Shown here piece after piece: positions 36,499 through 56,232 of a DNA stretch of 64,000 bases. Every line of letters starts with the position of its first letter. Positions within the stretch are counted from its first letter, which is position 1. The stretch spans positions 234,706 through 298,705 of the forward strand of contig NZ_JAAMQZ010000001.1 of assembly GCF_013522825.1 (NCBI RefSeq). Reading direction: 5' to 3'. Source of the stretch: Stutzerimonas stutzeri. Lineage in GTDB: Bacteria; Pseudomonadota; Gammaproteobacteria; Pseudomonadales; Pseudomonadaceae. The position numbers were made by a program, and so were the translations under genes. The notes below the pieces were generated by a model. That model was not told the origin of the DNA. It made no database searches and worked only from the letters and a program-made list of their open reading frames with translations.

Positions 36499-36804
36499 TT
36501 ACCAGCTGGCTTTGACCAGACCCGGCACATCACCACGCATGGCAGCCTGGCGCAGCATGTTGCGCGCAAGACCGAACTTGCGATACACACCATGCGGACG
36601 ACCAGTCAGACGGCAGCGGTTACGCAGGCGCGAAGCGCTGGCGTCACGTGGCTGCTTCTGCAGGGAAACCTGGGCTTCCCAACGAGCTTCCGGCGTGGAG
36701 TTCGGGTTGGCGATGACAGCCTTCAGCGCCGCACGCTTTGCAGCGTATTTGGCAACCGTCTGCTGACGCTTCAGCTCGCGGTTCTTCATGCTTTGCTTAG
36801 CCAT
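36499..36804 (-). CDS. rpsN: Ribosomal protein S14 (zinc-free form)
   Basis: The protein is 101 residues from [20 protein letters not shown]. It lacks CxxC motifs, so it is the long, zinc-independent form; the C-terminal [20 protein letters not shown] is conserved. Spc operon, after rplE. Confidence 0.96.
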   Translation of the reverse strand: MAKQSMKNRELKRQQTVAKYAAKRAALKAVIANPNSTPEARWEAQVSLQKQPRDASASRLRNRCRLTGRPHGVYRKFGLARNMLRQAAMRGDVPGLVKASW

Positions 36805-36817
36805 GTACCTACTCCAA

Positions 36818-37357
36818 TCAGTTGCGGAACGGGAAGTTGAAGGCGCGCAGCAGCGCACGACCTTCATCATCCGTCCGGGCGGTAGTGGTCAGGGTGATAT
36901 CCAGACCACGCAGCGCATCGATCTTGTCGTAATCGATTTCCGGGAAGATGATCTGCTCTTTCACGCCCATGCTGTAGTTGCCACGACCATCGAAGGACTT
37001 GGCATTCAGGCCGCGGAAGTCGCGAACCCGAGGCAGGGAGATCGACAGCAGACGATCCAGGAATTCGTACATGCGATCGCCACGCAGCGTCACCTTGACG
37101 CCGATCGGCCAGCCTTCGCGGACCTTGAAGCCTGCGATGGAGTTCCGAGCATGGGTCACAACGACCTTCTGACCGGTGATCTTCTCCAGGTCGGCAACCG
37201 CATGATCGATGATCTTCTTGTCACCGATGGCTTCGCCGAGACCCATATTGAGGGTGATCTTGGTAATGCGTGGAACTTCCATCACGTTGCCGAGCTGAAG
37301 TTCTTCCTTCAGCTTGGGCGCGATTTGCTTCCGATAAACTTCTTTTAGTCGTGCCAT
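36818..37357 (-). CDS. rplE: Ribosomal protein L5
   Basis: The protein is 179 residues with [20 protein letters not shown] and [20 protein letters not shown], diagnostic of L5, a 5S rRNA binder. Spc operon. Confidence 0.97.
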   Translation of the reverse strand: MARLKEVYRKQIAPKLKEELQLGNVMEVPRITKITLNMGLGEAIGDKKIIDHAVADLEKITGQKVVVTHARNSIAGFKVREGWPIGVKVTLRGDRMYEFLDRLLSISLPRVRDFRGLNAKSFDGRGNYSMGVKEQIIFPEIDYDKIDALRGLDITLTTTARTDDEGRALLRAFNFPFRN

Positions 37358-37376
37358 GGTTATCTACCTAGCAGTC

Positions 37377-37691
37377 TCAAGCTTCAACCGGCTTTTGGGT
37401 CGACTTGAAGACACGAATTTTCTTGCCGTCTTCAACCGTGAACCCAACGCGATCAGCCTTGTTGGTTTCGCTGTTGAAGATAGCGACGTTAGAGACGTGC
37501 AGAGGCGCCTCTTTCTCGACGATACCGCCCTGAACGCCCGACATCGGGTTCGGCTTGGTATGACGCTTGACCAGGTTGATACCACCGACGACCAGACGGT
37601 CATCAGCGAGAACCCGAAGCACCTTACCGCGCTTGCCCTTGTCCTTGCCGGCGATGACGATGATCTCGTCGTTGCGACGAATCTTTTGCAT
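37377..37691 (-). CDS. rplX: Ribosomal protein L24
   Basis: The protein is 104 residues with the KOW motif ([20 protein letters not shown]). It is an early 50S assembly protein. Spc operon. Confidence 0.97.
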   Translation of the reverse strand: MQKIRRNDEIIVIAGKDKGKRGKVLRVLADDRLVVGGINLVKRHTKPNPMSGVQGGIVEKEAPLHVSNVAIFNSETNKADRVGFTVEDGKKIRVFKSTQKPVEA

Positions 37692-37702
37692 GCGGCTACT
37701 CC

Positions 37703-38071
37703 TTAGAGCACTTCAGGCGCGAGGGAGACGATCTTCATGAACTTCTCGTTACGAAGTTCACGCGTCACCGGCCCGAAAATACGAGTACCGATAGGCTCCT
37801 GCTTGTTGTTCAGCAGAACAGCAGCGTTGCCATCGAAGCGGATAATGGAGCCGTCCGGACGACGAACACCGTGACGGGTGCGAACCACTACAGCGGTCAT
37901 CACCTGGCCTTTCTTGACCTTGCCACGCGGAATCGCTTCCTTGACGGTAACCTTGATGATGTCGCCGATGCCGGCGTAACGGCGGTGCGAACCGCCGAGA
38001 ACCTTGATGCACATAACGCGGCGCGCGCCACTGTTATCCGCCACATCGAGCATTGATTGAGTCTGAATCAT
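37703..38071 (-). CDS. rplN: Ribosomal protein L14
   Basis: The protein is 122 residues, starting [20 protein letters not shown], with [20 protein letters not shown] at the C-terminus. First gene of the spc block after rpsQ. Confidence 0.97.
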   Translation of the reverse strand: MIQTQSMLDVADNSGARRVMCIKVLGGSHRRYAGIGDIIKVTVKEAIPRGKVKKGQVMTAVVVRTRHGVRRPDGSIIRFDGNAAVLLNNKQEPIGTRIFGPVTRELRNEKFMKIVSLAPEVL

Positions 38072-38094
38072 ATAATTTCTCCGACCCCTAGCCC

Positions 38095-38361
38095 TTAGAC
38101 TTCGACGGCACGTTCGACGACATCAACCAGCATCCAGGACTTGGTCTTCGCCAGCGGACGAGTCTCGCGGATGGTGACCTTGTCGCCGATACGGCACTGG
38201 TTGGTTTCGTCGTGGGCGTGCAGCTTGGTCGAACGCTTCACGTATTTGCCGTAGATCGGGTGCTTGACGCGACGCTCGATCAATACGGTGATGGTTTTGT
38301 CCATTTTGTCGCTGACGACGCGGCCAGTCAGCGTGCGGACAGTCTTTTCAACTTCAGCCAT
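38095..38361 (-). CDS. rpsQ: Ribosomal protein S17
   Basis: The protein is 88 residues from [20 protein letters not shown]; an ATG two codons earlier is less conserved. Motif [20 protein letters not shown] is typical. Last gene of the S10 block. Confidence 0.96.
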   Translation of the reverse strand: MAEVEKTVRTLTGRVVSDKMDKTITVLIERRVKHPIYGKYVKRSTKLHAHDETNQCRIGDKVTIRETRPLAKTKSWMLVDVVERAVEV

Positions 38362-38363
38362 GA

Positions 38364-38555
38364 TCACTTACCTGCCTGCTGGTTGAGCACAGTCTTGACA
38401 CGAGCGATGTCGCGCTTGACTTGCGAGAGCAGGTGAGACTGCCCCAACTGGCCAGTCGCTTTCTGCATACGCAGATTGAACTGGTCGCGCAGCAGCTCGA
38501 GCAGTTGCTCGTTCAGCTGCTGAGCGGATTTTTCACGAAGCTCATTCGCTTTCAT
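38364..38555 (-). CDS. rpmC: Ribosomal protein L29
   Basis: A 63-residue protein, [20 protein letters not shown] onward. The ATG overlaps the rplP stop by one base (TGATG). It sits near the exit tunnel and contacts trigger factor and SRP. Confidence 0.96.
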   Translation of the reverse strand: MKANELREKSAQQLNEQLLELLRDQFNLRMQKATGQLGQSHLLSQVKRDIARVKTVLNQQAGK

Positions 38556-38968
38556 CACATCACCGTCCGCTTAACAAAGGAGGTGGCGAGCGGCAGCTTT
38601 GCAGCAGCCAGGGCGAAAGCCTCACGCGCCAGCTCTTCGGAAACACCCTCGATCTCGTAGAGCACCTTGCCCGGTTGAATCTGGGCTACCCAGTACTCGA
38701 CGTTACCCTTACCTTTACCCATCCGGACTTCCAGAGGCTTTTTGGTGACAGGCTTGTCGGGGAATACACGGATCCAGATCTTGCCGCCACGCTTCACGTG
38801 ACGGGTCAGCGCACGACGCGCGGACTCGATCTGACGGGCCGTCAGACGACCACGGGATACAGACTTCAGAGCGAACTCGCCGAAGCTGACCTTGCTACCG
38901 CGCTGAGCCAGGCCACGGTTGTGACCGGTCATCTGCTTGCGGAATTTTGTACGCTTGGGTTGCAACAT
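38555..38968 (-). CDS. rplP: Ribosomal protein L16
   Basis: The protein is 137 residues, starting [20 protein letters not shown], with [15 protein letters not shown] sequence ([16 protein letters not shown]). S10 operon, 12 bases after rpsC. Confidence 0.97.
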   Translation of the reverse strand: MLQPKRTKFRKQMTGHNRGLAQRGSKVSFGEFALKSVSRGRLTARQIESARRALTRHVKRGGKIWIRVFPDKPVTKKPLEVRMGKGKGNVEYWVAQIQPGKVLYEIEGVSEELAREAFALAAAKLPLATSFVKRTVM

Positions 38969-38980
38969 TTGGCGTACTCC

Positions 38981-39667
38981 TTACTTGGCAGCTTTTTTAC
39001 GAGGCGCAGGCGCTTGGGGCTTGAGCTCTTCATGGCGACCACCAATCACTTCGCCTTTGAAGATCCAGACCTTGACACCGATCACACCGTAAGTGGTGTG
39101 CGCTTCGTAGGTGTTGTAGTCGATATCGGCACGCAGGGTGTGCAGCGGCACACGACCTTCCCGATACCATTCCGTACGGGCGATTTCAGCCCCACCCAGA
39201 CGACCGCTCACCTGGATCTTGATGCCTTTGGCACCAATGCGGATTGCGTTCTGTACGGCGCGCTTCATGGCGCGACGGAACATCACGCGACGCTCCAGCT
39301 GCTGAGCAACGTTCTGTGCTACCAGCATTGCATCGAGTTCCGGCTTGCGGATTTCTTCGATGTTGATGTGCACAGGCACACCCATTTGCTTGGTCAGGTC
39401 CTGACGCAGCTTCTCAACATCTTCACCTTTCTTGCCGATCACGATGCCGGGACGAGCGGTGTGGATGGTGATGCGTGCGGTTTGAGCCGGGCGAGCGATG
39501 TCGATACGGCTTACGGACGCGCTTTTTAATTTGTCCTGGAGGTACTCACGCACGTTCAGATCTGCAAGCAGATAATCGGCGTACGTACGACCGTCTGCGT
39601 ACCAGACGGAGGTGTGCTCCTTGACGATTCCCAGGCGAATGCCAGTGGGATGTACTTTCTGACCCAT
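38981..39667 (-). CDS. rpsC: Ribosomal protein S3
   Basis: The protein is 228 residues from [20 protein letters not shown]; a longer upstream frame overlaps rplV and was rejected. The KH domain [18 protein letters not shown] is present. S10 operon. Confidence 0.97.
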   Translation of the reverse strand: MGQKVHPTGIRLGIVKEHTSVWYADGRTYADYLLADLNVREYLQDKLKSASVSRIDIARPAQTARITIHTARPGIVIGKKGEDVEKLRQDLTKQMGVPVHINIEEIRKPELDAMLVAQNVAQQLERRVMFRRAMKRAVQNAIRIGAKGIKIQVSGRLGGAEIARTEWYREGRVPLHTLRADIDYNTYEAHTTYGVIGVKVWIFKGEVIGGRHEELKPQAPAPRKKAAK

Positions 39668-39680
39668 CTGATCGACTCCG

Positions 39681-40013
39681 TTACTTGTCCGCAACCTTGA
39701 CAGTGATATGGCAAGACCGCTTGACGATGCGATCAGCGCGGCCCTTGGCACGCGGCATGATGCGCTTAAGCGAACGCCCCTCGTTGACGAAGACGGTGGA
39801 AACCTTCAGGTCATCCACGTCAGCGCCTTCGTTGTGCTCGGCGTTGGCTACGGCCGACTCCAGCACTTTCTTCATGATCTCGGCGGCTTTCTTGTTACTG
39901 AAAGCCAGCAGGTTGAGCGCTTCGCCCACCCCTTTCCCGCGGATCTGGTCGGCGACCAGGCGGGCTTTCTGGGCGGAGATGCGAGCGCCCGACAACTTAG
40001 CGGCTACTTCCAT
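39681..40013 (-). CDS. rplV: Ribosomal protein L22
   Basis: The protein is 110 residues from [20 protein letters not shown], nearly the P. aeruginosa sequence. The beta-hairpin at [20 protein letters not shown] lines the exit tunnel, where macrolide changes occur; it looks wild type. Confidence 0.97.
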   Translation of the reverse strand: MEVAAKLSGARISAQKARLVADQIRGKGVGEALNLLAFSNKKAAEIMKKVLESAVANAEHNEGADVDDLKVSTVFVNEGRSLKRIMPRAKGRADRIVKRSCHITVKVADK

Positions 40014-40025
40014 CTTCATTACCCC

Positions 40026-40301
40026 TTAGCGCTTGCCTTTCTTGTCGGCAACGTGACCACGATAGGTACGGGTGCCGGCAAATTCGCCGAGTTTGTGACC
40101 GACCATGTCTTCGCTCACGAGAACGGGAACATGTTGACGACCGTTATGCACAGCGATGGTCAGACCGACCATTTGCGGCAGGATCATGGAACGACGCGAC
40201 CAGGTTTTCACCGGCTTGCGATCATTCTTTTCCATCGCCACTTCGACCTTCTTCAATAGGTGAAGATCGATAAAAGGACCTTTTTTCAGAGAACGCGGCA
40301 C
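40026..40301 (-). CDS. rpsS: Ribosomal protein S19
   Basis: The protein is 91 residues, starting [20 protein letters not shown], with [21 protein letters not shown]10 operon. Confidence 0.97.
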   Translation of the reverse strand: MPRSLKKGPFIDLHLLKKVEVAMEKNDRKPVKTWSRRSMILPQMVGLTIAVHNGRQHVPVLVSEDMVGHKLGEFAGTRTYRGHVADKKGKR

Positions 40302-40317
40302 TGTCGTATCCCTCTAG

Positions 40318-41139
40318 TTACTTGCGACGACGGACGATCATGTTATCGGTGCGCTTGTTGGAACGAGTCTTCGCGCCCTTGGTCGGGAAGCCCCATGGCG
40401 ACACCGGATGACGACCACCGGAGGTACGACCCTCACCACCACCATGGGGGTGATCGACCGGGTTCATGGCCACACCGCGAACGGTCGGACGGACACCACG
40501 CCAGCGCTTGGCACCTGCTTTACCCAGCGAACGCAGGCTATGCTCGGAGTTCGAGACTTCGCCCAGAGTCGCGCGGCATTCAGCCAGCACCTTGCGTGTT
40601 TCGCCGGAGCGAAGACGCAGCGTCACGTACGCACCTTCACGCGCAACCAGCTGAGCCGAAGCACCAGCGGAACGAGCGATCTGGGCACCTTTGCCCGGCT
40701 TCAGCTCCACACCATGAATGGTGGAACCCAGCGGGATGTTGCGCAGCGGCAGACTGTTACCAGCCTTGATCGGCGCATTGACGCCCGACAGCAACTGATC
40801 GCCAGCACTCACGCCCTTCGGCGCGATGATGTAGCGACGCTCGCCATCTGCATACTTCAGCAGCGCGATGTGCGCAGTACGGTTCGGGTCGTATTCGATG
40901 CGCTCGACGATGGCTGGAATGCCATCCTTGTTGCGACGAAAATCGACCAGACGGTAATGCTGCTTGTGACCACCGCCAACGTGACGAGTGGTGATGCGAC
41001 CGTTGTTGTTACGGCCACCGGATTTCGACTTCTTCTCGAGCAGCGGAGCATAAGGAGCGCCTTTGTGCAGCTCCTGACCCACCACCTTGACCACAAAGCG
41101 GCGGCCCGCGGAAGTCGGTTTGCATTTAACGATTGCCAT
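40318..41139 (-). CDS. rplB: Ribosomal protein L2
   Basis: The protein is 273 residues with the peptidyl-transferase-associated segment [20 protein letters not shown]. It is essential for subunit association. S10 operon. Confidence 0.97.
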   Translation of the reverse strand: MAIVKCKPTSAGRRFVVKVVGQELHKGAPYAPLLEKKSKSGGRNNNGRITTRHVGGGHKQHYRLVDFRRNKDGIPAIVERIEYDPNRTAHIALLKYADGERRYIIAPKGVSAGDQLLSGVNAPIKAGNSLPLRNIPLGSTIHGVELKPGKGAQIARSAGASAQLVAREGAYVTLRLRSGETRKVLAECRATLGEVSNSEHSLRSLGKAGAKRWRGVRPTVRGVAMNPVDHPHGGGEGRTSGGRHPVSPWGFPTKGAKTRSNKRTDNMIVRRRK

Positions 41140-41153
41140 GATGCACCCCTTCC

Positions 41154-41453
41154 TTACTCAGCACTGCCGGAGAAATCGAGATCCTGGCCCGGCTGAAGCG
41201 CGATGTACGCTTTCTTCCAGTCGTTACGCTTGCCCAGACCGCGAGCGGTACGCTTGGTCTTGCCCTGAACATTCAGGGTGCTGACCTTGGCGACCTTCAC
41301 GTTGAACAGGCTTTCGACGGCCTTCTTGATTTCCAGCTTGGTTGCGTCGGTCGCAACCTTGAAAACGAACTGGCTCTTGCTGTCGGCCAGCATGGTTGCC
41401 TTCTCGGAGACATGCGGACCAAGCAGGACTTTGAATACGCGTTCCTGGTTCAT
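41154..41453 (-). CDS. rplW: Ribosomal protein L23
   Basis: The protein is 99 residues, starting [20 protein letters not shown]. It is the docking site for trigger factor at the tunnel exit. Its start overlaps the rplD stop by 4 bases. Confidence 0.97.
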   Translation of the reverse strand: MNQERVFKVLLGPHVSEKATMLADSKSQFVFKVATDATKLEIKKAVESLFNVKVAKVSTLNVQGKTKRTARGLGKRNDWKKAYIALQPGQDLDFSGSAE

Positions 41454-42052
41454 CCCAGCAGCTCCTCGAATTTCTTCACAGCCGACACGGTGATCAACAC
41501 CTTGTCATAGGCGATCAGGCTGACGGGATCGGAACCCTGAACATCACGTACGTCGACGTGCGGCAGGTTGCGAGCAGCCAGATAAAGATTCTGATCGACC
41601 GCATCGGAAACGATCAGCACGTCATTCAGACCCATACCGTTCAGCTTGTTGGCAAGCAGCTTGGTCTTGGGGCTGTCGACGGCGAAGTCTTCGACCACGA
41701 CCAGGCGCTCGGAACGAACCAGCTCGGCAAGAATGGAACGCATCGCGGCGCGATACATCTTCTTGTTGAGCTTCTGCTCGTGATTCTGCGGACGAGCAGC
41801 GAAAGTCACACCACCGCCACGCCAGATCGGCCCACGAGTGGTACCGGCACGCGCACGACCGGTGCCCTTCTGGCGCCAGGGACGCTTGCCGCCACCGGCG
41901 ACATCGGAGCGAGTCTTCTGCTGCTTGCTGCCCTGACGACCGCCTGCCATGTAGGCGACGACTGCCTGGTGCACCAGCGTCTCGTTGAACTCAGCGCCAA
42001 AGGTACGCTCGGAGACTTCTATGGCTTGTGCGCCATTAACATTCAATTGCAT
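41450..42052 (-). CDS. rplD: Ribosomal protein L4
   Basis: The protein is 200 residues, with the tunnel loop [20 protein letters not shown] and the C-terminal [18 protein letters not shown]. In E. coli L4 represses the S10 operon. S10 operon. Confidence 0.97.
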   Translation of the reverse strand: MQLNVNGAQAIEVSERTFGAEFNETLVHQAVVAYMAGGRQGSKQQKTRSDVAGGGKRPWRQKGTGRARAGTTRGPIWRGGGVTFAARPQNHEQKLNKKMYRAAMRSILAELVRSERLVVVEDFAVDSPKTKLLANKLNGMGLNDVLIVSDAVDQNLYLAARNLPHVDVRDVQGSDPVSLIAYDKVLITVSAVKKFEELLG

Positions 42053-42064
42053 GTGAACTCCCCC

Positions 42065-42700
42065 TTACCCGCGAGCCTTGGCGGCCGGACGCACGATCAC
42101 GTCACCACCAGTGGCGCCGGGCACTGCACCCTTCACCAACAGCAGGTTACGCTCGGCATCGACACGCACGATTTCCAGAGACTGCACGGTTACGCGCTCG
42201 GCGCCCATGTGCCCGGACATCTTCTTGCCCTTGAAAACACGACCCGGAGTCTGGCACTGGCCAATCGAACCCGGTACGCGGTGGGATACGGAGTTACCGT
42301 GGGTATTGTCCTGACCACGGAAGTTCCAGCGCTTGATGGTACCGGCAAAGCCTTTACCCTTGGACTGACCGGTGACATCCACCATCTGTCCAGCCTGGAA
42401 AATCTCGGCCTTGATCTCGTCACCGGCCTGGAACTCCTCGCCCTCGAGGCGGAACTCCCAGACGCCACGACCGGCAGCTACATTCGCCTTGGCGAAATGA
42501 CCGGCCTGAGCCTTGGTGACACGGGACGCACGACGCTCGCCAACAGTGACCTGTATGGCGCGATAACCATCGCTTTCTTCATTCTTGAACTGGGTGACAC
42601 GATTCGGCTCGATCTCGATGACCGTAACCGGAATAGAGACACCATCCTCGGTGAAAACGCGGGTCATGCCGCATTTACGACCGACTACACCAATAGTCAT
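42065..42700 (-). CDS. rplC: Ribosomal protein L3
   Basis: The protein is 211 residues, starting [20 protein letters not shown], with [20 protein letters not shown]. One of two proteins initiating 50S assembly. S10 operon. Confidence 0.97.
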   Translation of the reverse strand: MTIGVVGRKCGMTRVFTEDGVSIPVTVIEIEPNRVTQFKNEESDGYRAIQVTVGERRASRVTKAQAGHFAKANVAAGRGVWEFRLEGEEFQAGDEIKAEIFQAGQMVDVTGQSKGKGFAGTIKRWNFRGQDNTHGNSVSHRVPGSIGQCQTPGRVFKGKKMSGHMGAERVTVQSLEIVRVDAERNLLLVKGAVPGATGGDVIVRPAAKARG

Positions 42701-42781
42701 ATTGTAACCTCTTGAGTGTACGGGGCTTTCACCCGCTATGGCCGCCCATTTCAGAGCGTTACACGACTAAAACTCCAGGTT

Positions 42782-43093
42782 TTAGCCGAGGCTGATCTGC
42801 ACTTCCACGCCAGCCGCAAGATCAAGCTTCATAAGCGCATCGACGGTCTTGTCGGTTGGCTGAACAATGTCCAGCACACGCTTATGAGTGCGGATTTCGT
42901 ACTGATCGCGCGCGTCCTTGTTGACGTGCGGAGAGACCAGAACGGTAAACCGCTCTTTGCGGGTCGGCAGTGGAATCGGACCACGCACCTGAGCACCAGT
43001 ACGTTTCGCGGTTTCCACGATTTCCTGGGTTGATTGATCGATCAGGCGATGGTCAAAAGCCTTCAACCGAATACGGATTTGTTGGTTTTGCAT
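42782..43093 (-). CDS. rpsJ: Ribosomal protein S10 / NusE
   Basis: The protein is 103 residues from [20 protein letters not shown]. It also acts as NusE in antitermination with NusB/NusG. It opens the S10 operon, after a sigma-70 promoter and a roughly 60-base leader. Confidence 0.97.
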
Positions 43094-43157
43094 TTTGACC
43101 TCAGACTCCAATTAGCCATCCCTACCGAACGCAATACGCCCGATAAAAGGAGGCGCA

Positions 43158-43186
43158 ATTGTACGGATGCGTCCAGGGGGTGTCAA
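43158..43186 (-). promoter_or_regulatory. Sigma-70 promoter of the S10 operon
   Basis: On the minus strand TTGACA (43186-43181) and TACAAT (43163-43158) are separated by 17 bases, a near-consensus promoter. It lies just after the tuf terminator and about 65 bases upstream of rpsJ. Confidence 0.85.
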
Positions 43187-43203
43187 TAAATGATCAGCAA
43201 TAG

Positions 43204-43229
43204 AAAAAGGCCCCCGAAGGAGCCCTTTT
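43204..43229 (-). terminator. Terminator after tuf of the str operon
   Basis: AAAAGGGCTCC / GGGGGCCTTTTT (one internal mismatch and a wobble) followed by T-run on the minus strand, 13 bases after the tuf stop. Confidence 0.75.
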
Positions 43230-43242
43230 CCACATCGAATGA

Positions 43243-44442
43243 TTATTCGATGATCTTGGCAACCACGCCGGCACCAACGGTACGGCCACCTTCGCGAATC
43301 GCGAAGCGCAGACCGTCTTCCATGGCGATCGGAGCGATCAGGGTGACAACCATTTTGATGTTGTCGCCCGGCATAACCATCTCAACGCCTTCCGGCAGTT
43401 CGCAGTTACCGGTCACGTCAGTGGTACGGAAGTAGAACTGCGGACGGTAGCCCTTGAAGAACGGAGTGTGACGACCGCCTTCTTCCTTGCTCAGGACGTA
43501 GACTTCGCCTTCGAACTTGGTGTGCGGCTTGATGGTGCCTGGCTTGGCCAGAACCTGACCACGCTCGACGTCATCACGCTTGGTACCGCGCAGCAGCACG
43601 CCAACGTTCTCACCGGCACGACCTTCGTCGAGCAGCTTGCGGAACATTTCGACACCGGTGCAGGTGGTCTTGGTGGTATCACGGATACCAACGATCTCGA
43701 TCTCTTCCTGGATACGGACGATGCCACGCTCGACACGACCGGTTACCACGGTGCCGCGACCGGAGATGGAGAACACGTCTTCGATCGGCATCAGGAACGG
43801 CTTGTCGATAGCGCGCACAGGCTCGGGAATGTAGCTGTCGAGAGTTTCGACCAGCGTCTTCACGGCAGTGGTGCCCAGACCGTTTTCGTCTTCACCGTTG
43901 AGCGCCATCAGCGCGGAGCCGATGATGATCGGCGTGTCGTCGCCCGGGAAGTCGTAGGTCGACAGCAGGTCACGAACCTCCATCTCGACCAGTTCCAGCA
44001 GCTCGGCGTCATCTACCATGTCGGCCTTGTTCAGGAACACGACAATGTAGGGAACACCCACCTGACGGGACAGCAGGATGTGCTCGCGAGTCTGCGGCAT
44101 GGGGCCGTCAGCAGCCGAGCAGACCAGGATCGCGCCGTCCATCTGGGCAGCACCGGTGATCATGTTCTTCACATAGTCGGCGTGACCGGGGCAGTCGACG
44201 TGCGCGTAGTGACGGATCGGGGAATCATATTCAACGTGGGAGGTGTTGATGGTGATACCACGAGCCTTCTCTTCCGGCGCGTTGTCGATCTGGTCGTAAC
44301 CCTTGGAGACGCCACCCGAACCGAAGACTTCGGCACAGACGCGAGTCAGGGCTGCAGTCAGCGTGGTCTTGCCATGGTCGACGTGACCAATGGTGCCGAC
44401 GTTGACGTGCGGTTTGTTACGTTCGAATTTTTCTTTAGCCAC
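43243..44442 (-). CDS. tuf: Elongation factor Tu, str-operon copy
   Basis: This 399-residue GTPase delivers aminoacyl-tRNA to the ribosome. G1 is [10 protein letters not shown], the switch II motif DCPGHADYV, and the G4 motif NKAD. It starts with GTG, whereas the other copy at 59.7 kb starts with ATG; the coding sequences looked identical over all blocks compared. It is the last gene of rpsL-rpsG-fusA-tuf. Confidence 0.96.
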   Translation of the reverse strand: MAKEKFERNKPHVNVGTIGHVDHGKTTLTAALTRVCAEVFGSGGVSKGYDQIDNAPEEKARGITINTSHVEYDSPIRHYAHVDCPGHADYVKNMITGAAQMDGAILVCSAADGPMPQTREHILLSRQVGVPYIVVFLNKADMVDDAELLELVEMEVRDLLSTYDFPGDDTPIIIGSALMALNGEDENGLGTTAVKTLVETLDSYIPEPVRAIDKPFLMPIEDVFSISGRGTVVTGRVERGIVRIQEEIEIVGIRDTTKTTCTGVEMFRKLLDEGRAGENVGVLLRGTKRDDVERGQVLAKPGTIKPHTKFEGEVYVLSKEEGGRHTPFFKGYRPQFYFRTTDVTGNCELPEGVEMVMPGDNIKMVVTLIAPIAMEDGLRFAIREGGRTVGAGVVAKIIE

Positions 44443-44472
44443 GACAGTAAACCTCTTACTTAAAGGGCTGAA

Positions 44473-46575
44473 TCAACCTTGTTTTTTAACAATAGCTTCG
44501 ACGATATTCGACGGAGCTTCGGAGTATTTCGAGAATTCCATGGAGTAGCTGGCACGACCCTGAGACATGGAACGTACATCAGTTGCGTAGCCGAACATTT
44601 CGCCCAGCGGCACCTCAGCACGGATGACCTTGCCAGTGACAGAGTCTTCCATCCCCTGAATCAGACCACGGCGACGGTTCAGGTCACCCATCACGTCACC
44701 CATGTAGTCCTCAGGCGTCACCACCTCGACCTTCATGACCGGCTCAAGCAGTACCGCACCGCCCTTCTGGGAAAGCTGCTTGGTCGCCATGGAAGCCGCG
44801 ATCTTGAACGCCATCTCGTTGGAGTCGACGTCGTGGTAGGAACCATCGAACACGGTTGCCTTCAGGCCGAGCAACGGATAGCCGGCGAGAACACCGTTCT
44901 TCATCTGCTCCTCGATACCCTTCTGAATGGCCGGAATGTATTCCTTCGGAACCACACCACCGACAACCTCGTTCTTGAACTCCAGACCTTCCTGACCTTC
45001 GTCGGAGGGCTCGAAGCGAATCCAGCAGTGACCGAACTGGCCACGACCACCGGACTGGCGGACGAACTTGCCTTCGATCTCGCACTTGTTGCGGATCATT
45101 TCGCGATAGGCAACCTGCGGCTTGCCGATGTTGGCCTCGACGTTGAACTCGCGACGCATGCGGTCGACGATGATGTCCAGGTGCAACTCACCCATACCAC
45201 CAATGATGGTCTGGCCGGTTTCTTCATCGGTACGCACGCGGAAGGACGGGTCTTCCTGAGCCAGACGACCCAGTGCGATACCCATTTTTTCCTGGTCAGC
45301 CTTGGTCTTCGGCTCGACGGCAACGTGAATCACCGGCTCCGGGAAGTCCATGCGCTCGAGGACGATCTGCTGGGTCAGGTCGCACAGGGTATCGCCCGTG
45401 GTCACATCCTTCATGCCGATCAGAGCAGCGATGTCGCCTGCACGTACTTCCTTGATCTCTTCACGCTGGTTGGCGTGCATCTGCACCATACGACCAACGC
45501 GCTCCTTCTTGCCCTTGACCGAGTTGATGACCGAGTCACCAGAGGCCAGGACGCCGGAGTAGACGCGAACGAAGGTCAGAGTCCCAACGAAGGGATCGGT
45601 TGCGATCTTGAAAGCCAGAGCAGAGAAAGGCGCTTCGTCCGAGGATTCACGCTCGTCGACCTTCTCTTCGTCATCCGGATGAACACCCTTGATGGCAGGG
45701 ACTTCGTCCGGCGCCGGCAAGTATTCGATGACCGCATCGAGAACCAGGGGCACGCCCTTGTTCTTGAAGGAGGAACCCAGTACCGCCGGCACGATTTCAC
45801 AAGCGATGGTGCGCAGACGCAGACCTTGCTTGATTTCCTCGACGGTAAGCTCGCCCTCTTCCAGATACTTGTTCATCAGCTCTTCATTGGCCTCGGCAGC
45901 TGCCTCGACCATGTTCGAGCGCCACTCTTCCGCCTGAGCCTGCAGCTCTGCAGGGATCTCTTCCTCGCGGAAGCTCATACCCTTGTCGTCTTCGTTCCAG
46001 TAGATCGCCTTCATCTTGATCAGGTCGACCTGACCAATGAAGTTCTCTTCCGAACCGATCTGCAGCTGCAGCGGAACAGGGGTATGCCCCAGACGCTTCT
46101 TGATCTGCTCGACGACACGCAGGAAGTTCGAACCCTGGCGGTCCATCTTGTTCACGTAGACGATACGTGGAACACCGTACTTGTTGGCTTGACGCCATAC
46201 GGTTTCGGACTGCGGCTCGACACCGGAAGTACCACAGAACACGACGACCGCACCGTCGAGGACGCGCAGGGAGCGCTCCACTTCAATGGTGAAATCCACG
46301 TGACCGGGAGTATCGATGACGTTGACGCGATGGTTCTTGAACTGCTTGGCGGAACCCTGCCAGAAGGCGGTGACCGCAGCAGAGGTAATGGTGATACCGC
46401 GCTCCTGCTCCTGAACCATCCAGTCGGTGGTCGAGGCGCCGTCATGGGTTTCACCCATCTTGTGGTTAACACCGGTATAGAACAGTACGCGCTCTGTGGT
46501 GGTGGTTTTACCCGCATCCACATGGGCACAGATACCGATGTTACGGTAGAGGTTGATCGGTGTAGTACGAGCCAT
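44473..46575 (-). CDS. fusA: Elongation factor G
   Basis: This 700-residue translocase GTPase starts [20 protein letters not shown] with G1 [20 protein letters not shown] and NKMD. All five domains fit the normal length. It lies between rpsG (30 bases upstream) and tuf in the str operon. Confidence 0.97.
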   Translation of the reverse strand: MARTTPINLYRNIGICAHVDAGKTTTTERVLFYTGVNHKMGETHDGASTTDWMVQEQERGITITSAAVTAFWQGSAKQFKNHRVNVIDTPGHVDFTIEVERSLRVLDGAVVVFCGTSGVEPQSETVWRQANKYGVPRIVYVNKMDRQGSNFLRVVEQIKKRLGHTPVPLQLQIGSEENFIGQVDLIKMKAIYWNEDDKGMSFREEEIPAELQAQAEEWRSNMVEAAAEANEELMNKYLEEGELTVEEIKQGLRLRTIACEIVPAVLGSSFKNKGVPLVLDAVIEYLPAPDEVPAIKGVHPDDEEKVDERESSDEAPFSALAFKIATDPFVGTLTFVRVYSGVLASGDSVINSVKGKKERVGRMVQMHANQREEIKEVRAGDIAALIGMKDVTTGDTLCDLTQQIVLERMDFPEPVIHVAVEPKTKADQEKMGIALGRLAQEDPSFRVRTDEETGQTIIGGMGELHLDIIVDRMRREFNVEANIGKPQVAYREMIRNKCEIEGKFVRQSGGRGQFGHCWIRFEPSDEGQEGLEFKNEVVGGVVPKEYIPAIQKGIEEQMKNGVLAGYPLLGLKATVFDGSYHDVDSNEMAFKIAASMATKQLSQKGGAVLLEPVMKVEVVTPEDYMGDVMGDLNRRRGLIQGMEDSVTGKVIRAEVPLGEMFGYATDVRSMSQGRASYSMEFSKYSEAPSNIVEAIVKKQG

Positions 46576-46605
46576 AAAGCCCTCGCGAGTTGTTGACGCT
46601 GAAAA

Positions 46606-47076
46606 TTAGAAGCGGTAGTGCGAGAAAGCCTTGTTGGCTTCGGCCATACGGTGCACGTCTTCACGCTTCTTGACCGCAGCGCCTTTACCCTCAAACGCAT
46701 CCCCCAGCTCACCTGCAAGACGCAGAGCCATGGACTTCTCGCCGCGCTTGCGTGCGGCATCCACCAGCCAGCGCATGGCCAGTGCGTTACGACGGGACGG
46801 ACGAACTTCGACCGGAACCTGGTAAGTCGCACCACCTACGCGGCGGGACTTCACTTCGACCAGCGGAGCGATGGCGTCGAGTGCTTTTTCGAAGATTTCC
46901 AGGGGGTCGCTGTTCTTGCGCTCTTTGACCTTTTCCAGAGCACCATAAACGATACGCTCGGCAACGGCTTTCTTGCCGCTTTCCATCACGTGGTTCATGA
47001 ATTTGGCAAGAATCAGACTTCCGTATTTCGGATCGTCAAGGATCTCGCGCTTGGCTGCTACACGACGTCTTGGCAT
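46606..47076 (-). CDS. rpsG: Ribosomal protein S7
   Basis: The protein is 156 residues, starting [20 protein letters not shown]. It is the primary 30S head binder and str-operon autoregulator in E. coli. A 98-base gap separates it from rpsL. Confidence 0.97.
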   Translation of the reverse strand: MPRRRVAAKREILDDPKYGSLILAKFMNHVMESGKKAVAERIVYGALEKVKERKNSDPLEIFEKALDAIAPLVEVKSRRVGGATYQVPVEVRPSRRNALAMRWLVDAARKRGEKSMALRLAGELGDAFEGKGAAVKKREDVHRMAEANKAFSHYRF

Positions 47077-47174
47077 TGATAAGCCCTCAAACGGTCTTCA
47101 GGTTAGCTCGGGACAATAACGATTGGTTACGCCCGACCTTACTCTTATCGACTCAGATAAATAAAAATTGCTGC

Positions 47175-47546
47175 TTACTTCGGACGCTTGGTGCCGTACT
47201 TCGAACGGCCCTGCTTGCGGTCCTTGACGCCGGAGGTATCCAGCGAGCCGCGCACGGTGTGGTAGCGAACACCCGGAAGGTCTTTTACACGACCGCCACG
47301 GATCAGCACTACGCTGTGCTCTTGCAGGTTATGACCTTCACCACCAATGTAGGAAGCGACTTCAAAACCGTTGGTCAGACGAACACGGCATACCTTACGC
47401 AGTGCAGAGTTCGGTTTCTTTGGCGTGGTGGTGTACACACGGGTGCACACGCCACGGCGTTGCGGGCAGTTCTGCAGCGCAGGGACGTCGCTTTTCTCGA
47501 CGACCCGCTTGCGCGGCTGACGTACCAGCTGGTTGATCGTTGCCAT
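47175..47546 (-). CDS. rpsL: Ribosomal protein S12
   Basis: The protein is 123 residues, [20 protein letters not shown] onward. K43 ([10 protein letters not shown]) and the K in [12 protein letters not shown] are wild type, so no streptomycin-resistance change is seen. First gene of the str operon, after a gap with two hairpins following rpoC. Confidence 0.97.
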   Translation of the reverse strand: MATINQLVRQPRKRVVEKSDVPALQNCPQRRGVCTRVYTTTPKKPNSALRKVCRVRLTNGFEVASYIGGEGHNLQEHSVVLIRGGRVKDLPGVRYHTVRGSLDTSGVKDRKQGRSKYGTKRPK

Positions 47547-47579
47547 CTACTAGCTCCACTGTTGTCTTTCGACACAAAC

Positions 47580-47607
47580 GAAAAATGGCAGGGCACAAAG
47601 CCCCGCC
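47580..47607 (-). terminator. Hairpin with T-run in rpoC-rpsL gap
   Basis: GGCGGGGC-TTTGT-GCCCTGCC followed on the minus strand by ATTTTTCG, located about 35 bases before rpsL. It looks like a terminator or attenuator between the beta and str operons. Confidence 0.6.
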
Positions 47608-47658
47608 AAATTAGGGGTACAAGAGTCTAAAGAGCTTCTTGCACACCGTCAAGGCAGA

Positions 47659-47676
47659 CCCCGGCTTGCGCCGGGG
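47659..47676 (-). terminator. GC-rich hairpin after rpoC
   Basis: CCCCGGC / GCCGGGG with a 4-base loop, immediately downstream of the rpoC stop. The T-run is on the plus-strand side, so on the minus strand it is better viewed as an RNA-processing or rho-linked hairpin. Confidence 0.45.
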
Positions 47677-47683
47677 CCTTCTT

Positions 47684-51883
<4,200 letters not shown>

Positions 51884-51944
51884 GGCCTTTCCTCCCAGCG
51901 GAGCAGGGAGCGAACCAACGTCCGCTCCCGATGTGCATCGCGTG

Positions 51945-56015
<4,071 letters not shown>

Positions 56016-56080
56016 CAGCGTTCCCCAGCTTGGTCACCTGCTTGTTTGGCCCCTCCCGACGGAAGTAGCCAGAAAATCGT

Positions 56081-56097
56081 GCGAATCCTTGATTCGC
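56081..56097 (-). other. Hairpin in the rplL-rpoB spacer
   Basis: GCGAATC / GATTCGC with a 3-base loop, in the leader of rpoB. Its perfect symmetry suggests an RNA element, perhaps a processing site as in E. coli. Confidence 0.45.
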
Positions 56098-56157
56098 GCC
56101 ACTCATGGAGTGGGTCTTTCCACTAGCCAGCCAATAAACAACAGCTAGCTATAACGG

Positions 56158-56186
56158 AAAAAGGCCGGTGGCAAAAGCCACCAGCC
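56158..56186 (-). terminator. rplL-rpoB attenuator
   Basis: GGCTGGTGGC-TTTT-GCCACCGGCC followed by TTTTTCC on the minus strand, 47 bases after rplL. This is the position of the E. coli partial terminator that reduces rpoBC expression relative to L7/L12. Confidence 0.8.
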
Positions 56187-56232
56187 ATCAGCCTTGTGCG
56201 AGTCGCTCCGGCTGTAGACGCAAGGTCGTCGC

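Noticed and set aside
44479..46596. Long open frame opposite fusA (705 codons)
   Set aside because: Antisense shadow of the EF-G gene; the sense protein has all GTPase motifs.
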